Assembly: GCA_019054805.1 (NCBI GenBank)
Contig: JAHQIY010000024.1
Location: 248,001 to 312,000, forward strand
Origin: Brachionus manjavacas
Taxonomy: Eukaryota > Rotifera > Eurotatoria > Ploima > Brachionidae
Direction: 5' to 3'
Length of the DNA stretch: 64,000 bases
Shown here: positions 1-9,844 of the stretch, piece after piece
How positions within the stretch are numbered: the stretch's first letter is position 1
How the letters are laid out: every line of letters begins with the position of its first letter
The notes under the pieces: generated by a model
Told to the model about the DNA's origin: nothing
Seen by the model: only the letters and a program-made list of their open reading frames with translations
The model's database searches: none
Translations under genes and position numbers: made by a program

Positions 1-190
1 AACCATTATTATCAAGATGGTTTCTGCAGCATCTTGCATTTTCATCAATAATTATTCTTTTCATTTTGAATGCATGAATAATTGAATTTTTATTAATTGT
101 TCGCAGTTTAATCCTATCAGAACGCTTCCGTCTACAAATAAAACAGCAATTATGCGAATTTATAGCTGTTTCTATCTTTTTCGTGGACAT
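1..190 (-). CDS. N-terminal part of a Cys/His-rich protein, runs off the left edge
   Basis: On the minus strand an ATG at 190 opens a frame that stays open to base 1 (63 codons, no stop), so the gene continues outside the window. The protein starts MSTKKIETAINSHNCCFICR. A C-x2-C pair (CCFIC) followed about 35 residues later by RCCRNHL gives a C-x2-C...C-x3-H layout typical of a small zinc-binding module. From memory, similar N-terminal modules precede DDE transposase domains in aquatic invertebrates, but the part that would prove this is outside the window. The function is unknown. The reading frame is protein-like (charged, no low complexity) in otherwise AT-rich DNA, which is the main support. 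Confidence 0.5.
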   Translation of the reverse strand, partial: MSTKKIETAINSHNCCFICRRKRSDRIKLRTINKNSIIHAFKMKRIIIDENARCCRNHLDNNG

Positions 191-537
191 TTTAATTTAT
201 TTTTTTATCTAAAAAATGAAGATTGAGTTCTTAAAAATTTCATAAAAATAATATTTTGTGTTATTATCGATTAGAGTGATATAATAAATATAGTTTAAAC
301 TTTTATTTGAAAAAAATACAAAAAAATTGAAAAATCTACTTTGATTTTTTGGTTTCATTAACTTTTTTTATCTGACATTTTACTCTTGATTCTTCTGTTA
401 AAACTTTAATACAAATGTAAATTATGCACAGTTTTGTATAAATAGATTTCACTGTAAGAAGACAAGCTCCGATAAACACTAGATCCTAAATAGATAACAA
501 ATTTTAAATTCAAATCTTCAAATAAAAAAAAATACTT
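191..537. other. AT-rich spacer between two minus-strand gene candidates
   Basis: The stretch is rich in A and T runs. No reading frame of note, hairpin or repeat was seen. It would contain the promoter of the minus-strand gene starting at 190. Confidence 0.5.
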
Positions 538-1128
538 TTAATCCAACAAAATAAAAATTCTGTTTTTTTCTTCATCGTATAATCCAAATGAGAACATAAG
601 CCAACAAGCGAACTCATTATTTTTAAATAAGAGCCATTCAATTGTCTCTTCTACATTTTTTATGTCGCTAATTGCTATTGTTTCCCTAATTATAATTAGA
701 ACTTGTTCTTCATTTATTTTAAACCTAACAAAAGAAATTAGAGTAAGAAAATTAAAATTTACTGCAATCAAAAATTACCTTTTAATTTTTTGACATGTTT
801 CTGAATTTTTTGATGGTAAAATAAAATGCCTCCATCCCGTGGATAAAAACCAATCTGAGAATCGCCAAAAATAATTGGTAGATATTTGTCGAAACAATTC
901 AATGAATGATTTGGAGATATTGAAAATTCAATAATTTTTAGGCAACGAAGTTTATCATCACATGCCACAGCGTTGCTTACACCATGAAAAGTGTTTGGAG
1001 GAAAATGACTAGAAAATGTTTCAGTGTTTACATTTTTTTTATTAGAAATTATATGGGCAGATGATAAAGTTTTACTTTTTTTGAAATTTAAACAAAATAA
1101 AAAAATGAAAAAAAATATATAATTGCAT
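538..1128 (-). CDS. Possible small spliced gene, secreted-protein-like, family unknown
   Basis: Two adjacent open stretches lie on the minus strand. The upstream one is open from about 1165 down to 768 without an in-frame ATG; it contains SNAVACDDKLRC, then FGDSQIGFYPRDGG, and ends in KKLKG at a GT. The downstream one contains KNVEETIEWLLFKNNEFACW and stops at 538 after IFILLD. An ATG at 1128 in another frame starts MQLYIFFHFFILFKFQKK, which looks like a signal peptide, and a GT follows directly. A two- or three-exon secreted protein is possible, but I could not find splice borders that keep the phase, so this may be a decayed gene. No known domain is recognised. Confidence 0.28.
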
Positions 1129-1250
1129 CTCCTTTTAGATTTTGTTTGAAAAAAAATTATTTTACTACAACTTTTTTATCGAAATAAAAAAATATTATAT
1201 TTTTAAGAATATCTTTTTTGAATCAAGTTTCAGCGAAAATTCTTACTTTT

Positions 1251-1981
1251 TAACATAAAAAATCGATATTGACCTCAATAAAGATTTTTATACTAAAAAA
1301 AACTTATTTTAAGGCAGAAAACATATCTTTAAAAAAGATAAAAATTATAGTTTTTTCTTCCAAATTCTATTTTTTAACATAAAAAATCGATATTGACCTC
1401 AATAAAGATTTTTATACTAAAAAACTTATTTTAAGGCAGAAAACATATCTTTAAAAAAGATAAAAATTATAGTTTTTTCTTCCAAATTCTATTTTTTAAC
1501 ATAAAAAATCGATATTGACCTCAATAAAGATTTTTATACTAAAAAAAAACTTATTTTAAGGCAGAAAACATATCTTTAAAAAGATAAAAATTATAGTTTT
1601 TTCTTCCAAATTCTATTTTTTTAACATAAAAAATCGATATTGACCTCAATAAAGATTTTTATACTAAAAACTTATTTTAAGGCAGAAAACATATCTTTAG
1701 AAAAGATAAAAATTATAGTTTTTTCTTCCAAATTCTATTTTTTAACATAAAAAATCGATATTGACCTCAATAAAGATTTTTATACTAAAAAACTTATTTT
1801 AAGGCAGAAAACATATCTTTAAAAAAGATAAAAATTATAGTTTTTCTTCCAAATTCTATTTTTTAACATAAAAAATCGATATTGACCTCAATAAAGATTT
1901 TTATACTAAAAAACTTATTTTAAGGCAGAAAACATATCTTTAGAAAAGATAAAAATTATGGTTTTTTCTTCCAAATTCTAT
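1251..1981. repeat. Tandem repeat, about 122 bp x 6
   Basis: Six copies begin at about 1251, 1375, 1497, 1622, 1743 and 1864 (spacing 121-125 bp). Each starts with taacataaaaaatcgatatt, has a middle part containing AAGGCAGAAAACA, and ends in a T-rich stretch. Inside each unit the stretch TATCTTTAAAAAAGATA is an inverted repeat. Units differ mainly in A- or T-run lengths and a few substitutions, so the array is young or homogenised. The last unit runs out about 100 bp before the homeodomain-like ORF. No coding potential. Confidence 0.95.
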
Positions 1982-2082
1982 ATCTTTTACCTTAAAAATT
2001 TTTCTTGTCGTTAGTATTTTAATTTTAGATTTTTTTTGATATAATTATTATTCCAATATTTTATTTTAATCTTTTTATCTTG

Positions 2083-2667
2083 ATGTTTAAGATTATTTTT
2101 AAAATGGCATTAATTCGTTATTCAAACATTTTACTCACTTCACTTAGAGCTTCAGCTAACTTAAGCTGGAGATTTTCTACCAATGCTTTTAAAATGTTTT
2201 TTAATTCTTCGAAAGTCTCTTTTCGAAGTTTATCGAAAGTTTTCAATACATTTATCAATAAAAAACAGTCCAAGAAAAATGATAATCAGCCTATTAAGAA
2301 AAATTCAAAAAAACGAATAAATTTTAAAAATCGCAGGATTCTTTACGATGCACTCATATACCAAAAAAGATTTTCTCGAAATGAAAAGATTCAATTAGCT
2401 AAAAAAACAAATTTGTCGGTCCGTCAAATATCAAGATGGATTTCAAATTCAAGAAATAAAAAATTTAATTCGTCTAAACGCATATCATTAAACGAAGAAA
2501 TAAAACTGAATGAATTTTTTGAAAATGTGTGTGCATATCCACAAAAAGAACAAATATCTGAATTGGCAGAGAATCTCGAGATCACAAGAAGACAAATCAG
2601 TCAATGGTTTTACAGAAAAAGAAGAAAAGAATTAAAAAAAAAAATAAATCAATTTAATTTTATGTAA
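2083..2667 (+). CDS. Small protein with two homeodomain-like units
   Basis: This single-exon ORF encodes 194 residues from the ATG at 2083; a later ATG at 2104, in an AAAATGG context, is an equally good start. Residues ~76-127 form a first homeodomain-like unit whose third helix reads VRQISRWISNSRNK, with the W48 and N51-R53 pattern kept but F49 replaced by I. Residues ~132-185 form a second unit with ITRRQISQWFYRKRRKELKK, where W48, F49 and R53 are present but the DNA-contacting N51 is R. Helix 1-2 positions fit (leucine spacing, a Tyr-Pro in the second). The N-terminal 60 residues are Ser/Phe/Leu-rich and unassigned. A nuclear DNA-binding role is inferred from the fold only. An AATAAA lies a few bases after the stop. 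It could be a divergent double-homeobox gene or a domesticated element protein. Confidence 0.7.
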   Translation: MFKIIFKMALIRYSNILLTSLRASANLSWRFSTNAFKMFFNSSKVSFRSLSKVFNTFINKKQSKKNDNQPIKKNSKKRINFKNRRILYDALIYQKRFSRNEKIQLAKKTNLSVRQISRWISNSRNKKFNSSKRISLNEEIKLNEFFENVCAYPQKEQISELAENLEITRRQISQWFYRKRRKELKKKINQFNFM

Positions 2668-3690
2668 ATTTTTTTTTTAAATAAATTTTTACTTGCTAAA
2701 TACAATAATTAACTTTTTAAACATAGTGTATATTTTATTAGATTATTAATAGCGATAAAAAAATTTAGAGAAAAGGAAAAATATCATTTTTTTAGAATAT
2801 CACTTTTATTTCAAAAAACAATGTTTAATTTTAAATTTCACTTGAATGATAAAATCTTAATTTTTGCATCTGAACTTGGTTTTTGATTCAGGAAAATAGA
2901 TGGATAAATTCGAACGAATCATCATTTTATTGGAATTTTTTATAAGATATTTAATATTCACATTTATTTAACAAAAATATAAAATTACAAATAAACAAAT
3001 AAATTATTTACCATTAATGGTATTGTGAATTTAAAAAACAGAAAATAGAATAAAAAAATTTTATTTAAGGCGATAAAGTGTAACATACTTTGTTGCAGTT
3101 TGTGGCCTTATTTTTTCTAATATTTTTTATTAACTCTAATTTTGATTTATCAAAACATGATGAATTTTTTCTATTTGTTTTTGAAATTCACAACACCCCA
3201 AAAAATCAAATCAAATGTCAAAAAGAGCCCAAATCTGAGATGATGAATAAATAGGTTTTTTTAATGTTATATTTTTGTGACATGATTTGGATTCGAATTC
3301 TTAATAAAAAAATATTATCTCTTTTTACTCATTTACATATGCAATGAATTATCAATAATCATTTGAATTTAATAACTTTAAAAAACTTAAAAACTTTCAT
3401 AATTTTATTTAACCTGCAAATCTAAGACTTATTCATTTTTTTATGCTGACTGTTTTAAGTCCTAATGCTCCTGCAAATTAATCACAATTTTACTTGTGGT
3501 ACTCTACAAATAGCACCAATTGTCATTAAAAAAGCTGACCTCGTATCCTTGAGCCACTTATTGATTAGAAAAATTTAATAATTAATATTTAATTTTTTAA
3601 TCGTTTTTTATAATTGTGGTTAAAAACTATTATAAACTTTAAAAGACTTTATTCTAATTCAATTGAAGTTTTTTGTTTTGGTAGTTAAGT
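2668..3690. other. AT-rich intergenic region
   Basis: No convincing gene. A minus-strand stretch near 3480-3560 can be read as a short protein-like run (KDTRSAFLMTIGAICRVPQ) but is bounded by stops after about 27 codons. The rest is A/T-rich with no repeat noticed. Confidence 0.4.
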
Positions 3691-3691
3691 A

Positions 3692-3901
3692 GTCTCTAAA
3701 GGAAGCTGGGATAGGACCCTAAATTTTTTGAAGATCATGATATTCTCATTAGATAAGGCAAGCTACATCCCACAGAGGGACAACGTAGTAGTGGTAGCCA
3801 CAAAGCCTGCTAGCTCCTCAGGAAGGCTTCCTAAAACAGGAGGCAACAAGACAGCTACAGCTAAGTCTCGCACTCGCTCAAAAAGCAGGATGCGGTTTTA
3901 A
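3692..3901 (+). CDS. Short basic ORF, probable tail of a mobile-element or broken gene
   Basis: The frame is open from about 3680 (after a TAA) to the TAA at 3899-3901, with an ATG at 3737. Before the ATG it reads SKGSWDRTLNFLKI, then MIFSLDKASYIPQRDNVVVV and a Ser/Lys/Arg-rich end with AKSRTRSKSRMRF. The basic tail looks like a nuclear-localisation or nucleic-acid-binding end. It lies in a block of visibly higher GC than its surroundings (about 3690-4640), which also holds the next ORF. I read it as the 3' end of a larger coding region that has been cut, but no family is recognised. Confidence 0.35.
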   Translation, partial: VSKGSWDRTLNFLKIMIFSLDKASYIPQRDNVVVVATKPASSSGRLPKTGGNKTATAKSRTRSKSRMRF

Positions 3902-4045
3902 GGAACTAGCAAAGCTCACACCGGGGATCGATTTAGTCAACAATATCCTTTCACCCACCACTAATCACCCTAATTATTCATTAATTCATAAGTGGAAGTT
4001 CGGTCGCCCGGTAATTAGTAAATACTTCTGGGACAAAGACACGAA

Positions 4046-4098
4046 CATTATTAATTAATTATGGAATTAATTAGTAATGTTCCATAATTCCTTATGGA
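4046..4098. repeat. Two adjacent inverted repeats (hairpins)
   Basis: GAACATTA followed by TTAATTAATT is mirrored by AATTAATTAG then TAATGTTC, giving a ~40-bp imperfect palindrome. It is immediately followed by a second hairpin, CCATAA-ttcc-TTATGG. The second ends at the ATG of the 4094-4450 ORF. They could mark an element end or block a leader, but no role can be shown. Confidence 0.6.
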
Positions 4099-4450
4099 AT
4101 CGTGGAGGTACATGGACAATCCAGAAAGCTCGGAAGACGAGCTTCAAGAGCAAAATGATAAGGAAAATGATCAAATAGGCGAGGGATCTCCAACAGCCTC
4201 CTCCACCTACTACCACCAGCTTCTTTGCAACCAGGTCGAAAGAATTTTCGCCCAGTTCGATGATTGTCAGATTCAGGCCAAGGGTCTCACAGCTCACAGC
4301 TCTATATCTAGGGAAAAAGTAAAGGTGGACGCCTACTTCGCTCTACCCACAGATATCTTTCCATTAGGAATTTCCAATCACTCACGCGCTCTTTGCCAAT
4401 CTACAAAACGGTCTCATGATTCGGTCGGCAGCTGGTTGCGCTCGTATTAA
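4094..4450 (+). CDS. Hypothetical 118-residue ORF in a GC-richer block
   Basis: The ORF begins MESWRYMDNPESSEDELQEQ; its N-terminal third is acidic and polar (rich in E, D, S, Q), and the later part is mixed, with VERIFAQFDDCQIQAKGL and VKVDAYFALPTDIFPLGI. Base composition is more balanced than in the surrounding DNA and codon third positions are varied, as in imported or mobile-element coding sequence. It ends WLRSY and is followed by a direct repeat and a C/G-richer tail to about 4640, then AT-rich DNA resumes abruptly. It may be the start of an ORF of a mobile element, cut short. No domain is recognised. Confidence 0.4.
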   Translation: MESWRYMDNPESSEDELQEQNDKENDQIGEGSPTASSTYYHQLLCNQVERIFAQFDDCQIQAKGLTAHSSISREKVKVDAYFALPTDIFPLGISNHSRALCQSTKRSHDSVGSWLRSY

Positions 4451-4536
4451 GAGCTATTAGCACAAAATTAGTCCAGCGATAAGGATAAGGACTCGTGCTG
4501 GTCTCTCTTTAAAAGGCCAGAATAGTCGAATCATCC

Positions 4537-4577
4537 CGATATTGCGGAACGATCAAATAGGAACGATATTGCGGAAC
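4537..4577. repeat. 14-bp direct repeat, 27 bp apart
   Basis: CGATATTGCGGAAC occurs at 4537-4550 and again at 4564-4577. It lies within the GC-richer block, shortly before that block ends near 4640. It may be a sub-terminal repeat of a mobile element. Confidence 0.7.
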
Positions 4578-4640
4578 TTTTTTGCTGGTCTCGAGACCCA
4601 GGACGAAAGTAAGACCCATAGCGGACTTCTCTGCATTAAC

Positions 4641-4915
4641 AAGGTCCATAAAATAATATTTTTCTTATTTAAATTTTAAAAAAATTTTATTTTTTAAAGA
4701 AAAACAATAATATTACACTAATTTTTTTCTAGCATATAAACATATAAAAAAATTAAAGTTAAAAAAATTATAACAAAGGTGATCACACAAATAACAATTT
4801 GAAAAATCCAAAAATTCCAACATTTGTAAATAATCCTTTAAAAAAAAATTTAAGTAGAGACCACCACAATGCCCTATACTAGAAGCTATATCAGAAAAAG
4901 TAACAAGGATTGCTC
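4641..4915. other. Spacer 3' of the small membrane-protein gene
   Basis: The stretch is AT-rich. On the minus strand an acceptor-like ...CTGATATAG near 4885 could begin another short 3' exon of the gene at 4916-5336, but no frame supports it clearly. Confidence 0.3.
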
Positions 4916-5336
4916 TTAGAAAAGAAGGACTCTTTGAACAAAAGTCTGTGAAAAAAAAACAAAAAAACTTAAATCTTTATACGGCAAGCACTTATTATAT
5001 GCTATTTCTTGTTCAACATAGTTAACATAAACACCTTCCCCAATCAAAATTCCAAACAAACTAAAAATGACAACCATCAATGATATTAAGAATGTTTTAA
5101 GGGAAAAATATTTATTTTTAACAAGCTTGACGTCCTCAATTCGAAGATTTTTTGTAAAAGTCCTCTGATTACTATTCCATACCAGCTCTAATTTTTCTTG
5201 ATTTATACTCTTAATAAATCCTATTTGAATTAATCCTTAAAAAAAATTTTAAACAATATTTAATTATAATGCATGATATTAATTTTATACCATTTGATCT
5301 TTTAAATGAAACTTTATCATTGATTTTTAAATTCAT
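4916..5336 (-). CDS. Two-exon small single-pass membrane protein
   Basis: Exon 1 is 5336-5291 (ATG then 15 codons plus one base) and exon 2 is 5235-4916. The 55-bp intron 5290-5236 begins GTATAA and ends TTTTTAAG, and joining restores a Gly codon in phase, giving about 121 residues. Residues 1-55 (MNLKINDKVSFKRSNG..., LELVWNSNQRTFTKNLRIED) look like a small SH3/Tudor-like beta-barrel. A hydrophobic stretch TFLISLMVVIFSLFGILIG follows, then VYVNYVEQEIAYNKCLPYKD and a Phe-rich end before the TAA at 4916-4918. That end contains a T-rich, CACAG-like run, so the true 3' end may differ. A membrane location is inferred. The matching intron phase, an intron length like that of the neighbouring ADAM10 gene, and the open exon 2 are strong support. 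Family not recognised. Confidence 0.6.
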
Positions 5337-6054
5337 TTTTTAGCTTCAGTTAAACTTTGTCTAAAATTTTTAAAATGAATTTATATATAAATTAATTTAT
5401 GTGCAATTTTTAAAAAATATGCTATGTCCAATTTAATATGTAATGCTCTATTTTCAATTGGAAAAAATTTGATTATTGAAAAATACGAAGAAGATGACTC
5501 AAAAAATTATCCTCTTTTTTAAATAGATATTTATGTAATCTTATTTAAAAACTTTTTGTAACTAAAATTATTTTTTGTTAAATGAAATAAAAATTACAAC
5601 TTAAATCTTTAGAAAAATAACTCTCAAACGCTAAAATTTTCGTTGTATTCTTGAAGATTTTAAGTATTTAATAAGGTTCATTAAGTTTTCTGCATCTTTA
5701 ATCTGAATTTTTATTTAAAAATTATCTAACTTTTATCAAAAGATATTTTTTATTATTTTTAAATTGTTATTTAATTCAATTCTAAGCAAAATAAATCCTT
5801 AATAGAGAATTATTCTTTTTCACCAAGAAAAAAGAAACAACGACTGCTTGCAAGTAAAATTGTAAAGTTTATTATGAAAAAATGTAGATTTTCATCTTGC
5901 CAAAATTGACATTTTTTTGGAAATCTAAAAAAATTAGATAATTTTGCCGAAAGATGAGTAAAAAACCTTTATTTTGATATAAAAATTAAGTTGAACCCTC
6001 TTTTTTTAAATAAAATATAAAAGGGCAAAATTTCAATGGAAACAGTGTATTGTT
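5337..6054. other. AT-rich intergenic region left of ADAM10 copy 1
   Basis: No exon of ADAM10 or another gene is visible. Around 5900-5965 CATCTTGCCAAAATT is mirrored by AATTTTGCCGAAAGATG, an imperfect inverted repeat. Similarity to copies 2 and 3 of the ADAM10 locus begins only at about 6055, inside what is intron 1 in those copies. Confidence 0.5.
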
Positions 6055-8973
6055 CTTTAAAAAACAAATTTTAAATTTTCATTTCAAACAAAAGACATGG
6101 ATAAAACAACTACATTTTTGCTTTTCTACTTAAACAAGCATGTAGAAGCCCTCAACACAATCTACAATAGTCTACCATTCTACGATCAGAACAAAGAAAA
6201 ATACTTAATTAGGCCTTCAGTTCATGATTTATAGAACAAAAATAATAACCCAGGAGCAATGCCAAAACGGCACTGGTTTGTCACCGGAGGAGCTAAAATT
6301 GTGCGAGCCTTACTTGGATGTGTCAAGTTTTTTAAACTACGTCTCACTGGACAACTTTACAGACTATTGTTTGTCTTACACATTTACAGCCCGTGATTTT
6401 ACTGACGGGACACTGGGTCTGGCTTGGGTGGCCAAATTAGCAGGCAGTGTTGGTGGTGTTTGCGAAAAACGTCAAACATTGCAAGGTGTTGCCAAAAGTC
6501 TCAACAGTGGTATAGTGACAGTGGTTAATTATCAATCGAGAGTGCCCGAAGCTGTTTCTCAGATAACATTTGCACACGAAATAGGACACAATTTTGGCTC
6601 AGAACACGATCCTGACGATCCATCTTGCTCGCCCGGATCAAGCAGGGGTGGAAATTACATCATGTACAGACGTGCCACCACTGGCACTGACAAGAATAAC
6701 AGAAATTTCTCGACATGCAGTCGGGATCAAATGGGACCCATTGTTCACAATCTAATTTCTGGGCCTAAATTCTGCTTCAAGTGTAAGATCTTAATTTATT
6801 ATAATAAATTCAATATTTTTTAACAGTGTATAAAATTAACAGTGTTCAATTTTTTTTAAAGTCATTTGACTTCACTATAAATTTTGACATTGAAAATTGT
6901 AAATTTGAATTTTAGAACAATTTACTAAAGATAATAAGATGAAAAGTCTTAAAAATGTTAAATTAAAAAAGACTTAATAATTAAAATAATGATAAAATAA
7001 TTTTCTTGACTTAAAAAAAATTTTCTATTTTTGTTTATTTTTAAATCTATTTTTGAATTGATGATCATTTCTCCTACAACTACACTACTGCTATGATAAA
7101 CTTTTTTTACGAAATTTTTAGTAAATTTTAGAAAATATACAAAGGACAAAAAAAAGAAAAAAAGGCGATTTTGCGATTTTAGGAATTTTTCTTTTATTTT
7201 TAGAAAATTAAAATGAAAATTGAAAAAAAAATACGAAATTTTACGTAAATTTTTATTATAAAAAATGGGAAAAATGGTAAATTTTAGTAAAGTCAAGTTA
7301 CTTTTTGTCTTTGAAGAGACTTTTAAAAATTAGTTTTTTTTTGCATAATTCCGTTTAATAAAAATATGTATTGAATAAATATTATATGTACCCCGTGAAA
7401 AGTTAAAAAAAATGTTATTGAAGTCATTTAGGCTGCCTAATTTTGTGACCGTGATGTATAACCGATTTCGCAGACCAACACTTAAATTGAAAAAAATAGA
7501 AAAAAGAAAATAAAAAATTATAAGTTTGAATTTTTTAAAAACTTATAAGATATATTTTATGCTCAAATGAAAAATCAAGCTTTATAATTAATAATTTGTT
7601 TATGTTTTAATAGCTTTTGTTATAATTCTTAACATTTTTTACTTAAAAAAAAATTTTTGTTTATTTTTTTATTTGTTTTTTCTCTTATAAAGTAAAGTAT
7701 TTCTTCACTTATTGATTTTTGATATGATCTACTTGGATAATATTAGTTGAATTCATATTTCAGATAAAAAATAATGTGATAACCAAATAGAAAAGTGAAC
7801 TTGTGAGCAATTTATTTAAAATTGTATAAAATTCTATAAAAATATGAAACTTAAAATTTGTTTATATATTTTTTTTAAATTTATGTAAACTAATATTCAT
7901 TTTGAAAAAGAATTTAATGTTTTATTTGGACAAAATTGCTCCCAACTTCACTCTCTCATGGTCAACAATTTATTTTTCAAAATTTTTAAATTTTTTATTT
8001 TTTCTTTTTGTTAAAAAAAAAATACAAATATTTCAGCCATAGTGTTTTAAAAAGAAATTATCCTCATTTTTTATAGAGTACAGTGGTTCGTTATGTGTAA
8101 ATGGCAAAGTTGAAGAAGGCGAGGAATGTGATTGTGGTTATGGAACAGATTGTAAGGAAGTATTTTGCATAGACGCTAGCCAAGAAATTATTAAATGTAA
8201 GCTGAGGCCAGGAAAAGCGTGCAGCCCGAGCCAAGGTCCATGCTGTGACAACTCTTGCAATTTCGCCTCGCAAAACACCATTTGCATGAACAGCAACGAG
8301 TGCTTGAAAAATGTTTTTTTGTTCCGGTAAGAACGCTTCATGTCCCCGCGACGATCCAGTATTTTTCAAAGCGGACAAAACCGAGTGCAATTCGGGTACC
8401 CAAGTTTGCAGATCGGGAATATGCTCTGGGTCAATATGTGAAAAATACGAAATGAAGCAGCGTTTTATAGAAGGCGACCTAAAAGACAAAACCCAAGACA
8501 AGTCAATTTTATGCCATTTAGCATGCATTGGTCAAAAAACCGGACACATTTGCACTGACTCATTTGAAATAGCCGAAATGAAAAACAAAAACAATTCAAA
8601 TGGGTTAATTCTAAAACCAGGCTCACCATGTGTCGGCACCCAGGGCTACTGTGACATATTCTCGAAGTGCAGAGCCGTTGACGTCGAAGGACCTTTGGTC
8701 CGGCTTAAAAACGTGCTCCTAGATCCAAAAACTTTGTCTTCTATTCGCATGTGGATATTAACCTATTGGTGGGCAGCCTCTCTCATTGTGGTCGGACTCA
8801 TTGTGTTCATGATAGCTTTCATCAAAGTCTGCTCGGTGCACACACCTTCAAGCAATCCGCGCAAACCACCGGCCCTCAAGATAACCGAGACTCTGAGAAG
8901 ACCAATAAAAAGGGTTGGTAGCTTTTTTTTAAGCTTTTGTAGACTTGTTTTTGGATCACATGTTCAAGTCTAA
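6055..8973 (+). pseudogene. ADAM10: ADAM10-like metalloprotease copy 1 (5'-truncated, broken)
   Basis: It matches copy 2 from the end of intron 1 onward. The furin-site exon is missing. The metalloprotease exon (about 6095-6780) keeps [12 protein letters not shown] and the Met-turn IMYRRAT. The last exon (about 8084-8973) carries the disintegrin, Cys-rich and transmembrane parts and ends at a TAA. Lesions relative to copy 2: the AG of the intron 1 acceptor is changed (CAAAG/GAC to CAAAA/GAC); an extra T near 6210 shifts the frame and gives an early stop; a run of seven instead of six T near 8311-8320 shifts the frame in the disintegrin domain. The ~1.3-kb intron contains about 145 bp absent from copies 2 and 3 (around 7205-7345). 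Unless the indels are sequence errors it cannot make a whole enzyme. Confidence 0.85.
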
Positions 8974-9844
8974 GTCAAGATTGTGAAACTCAGTAGAAAA
9001 GAACAAAATAAAATAAAAAAAAAATCTTGTTTTTGTAGGTTAAAAAATAATCATTGACTTGAAAAAAAATTTAGTAATTGATTTCAATTGAAAAATTCTA
9101 AAAGTATAAATGTAAGTAATTTACTTGAATTGAAAAAATAAGTAATCGATTTTACTTGAAAATGGGTAAGAGACAAAATTATTCCATTTTTTTTTATCCC
9201 CAAAAAAAATAAGTAATATGTAACGAAAAATAAAAAAAAAAATTTAAGTATTTACAATATATAAACAAAATCAAGGTATTTTTCTTATTTAACAGTAAAG
9301 CATTATTCTCTTTTTTTAAATCGGGATTTATAACTTATTTTAGAAAACGGGATGAATTGGCTGGAAATCTTGAAAATGCTAAAAGTATAAATTTAAGTAA
9401 TTAACTTTAATTGAAAAAAAAAAGTAATTTTACTTAAAAATCAAATTTTATTTTGATTAATTAAATTAATTTTACTTGAAAACAAAATAAAATTTTAAGG
9501 AATCCACTTGACTTGACTTGTAAGTTAAAAACAATTCTGCTTTTTGCGAATTCTCTGCATTAACAAAGCCAAACTATTTTTCAGATAGGCGTCTTAAATG
9601 AACCAAGGTTAAATCCTACGACTACAAATACAACTTTTTTCTCATAAATTAGTAAAAACAAATGCAAAACGAACTCTTAAAAAAATTCAGACCAATGGTC
9701 CCTGTCAAACTGGATTTAAAAATTAATTGGTAATTTTTTTAAATAATTTAAATATTCTTATCCTAAGAAAGTATGCCATTATTTAGGATATTGAGACTAG
9801 CTTCCCAGCCACAAAAAAACGATGATTAATCGATAAAAATTGTT
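8974..9844. other. ADAM10 copy 1 3' flank, degenerate AT repeats
   Basis: AATAAA-type signals occur at ~9005-9015. The stretch then holds loose repeats of motifs like AAGTAATT...ACTTGAATTGAAAAA. It matches the 3' flank of copy 2 (40,523-40,800, then 41,183-41,768), but here without the ~380-bp insert seen in copy 2 at 40,800-41,182. The match continues to the edge of the first satellite array, where GTTAGAT joins the monomer. Confidence 0.7.

Noticed and set aside
4067..4297. Minus-strand frame opposite the 4094-4450 ORF
   Set aside because: The plus-strand frame is longer, starts well and has more protein-like composition.
4620..4640. Shared TTCTCTGCATTAACAA at ~4,627 and ~9,551 as a common element end
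   Set aside because: One 16-base match in 64 kb of AT-rich DNA is about what chance allows, and flanks do not match.
6958..7296. 112-residue minus frame within ADAM10 intron 2 of copy 1
   Set aside because: Made of Phe, Lys and Ile from A/T runs; not kept in copies 2 and 3.
8091..8528. Minus-strand 145-residue frame opposite the last ADAM10 exon (also 39,673-40,062 and 56,972-57,409)
   Set aside because: It is the antisense shadow of a coding exon whose plus-strand translation matches ADAM10 throughout.
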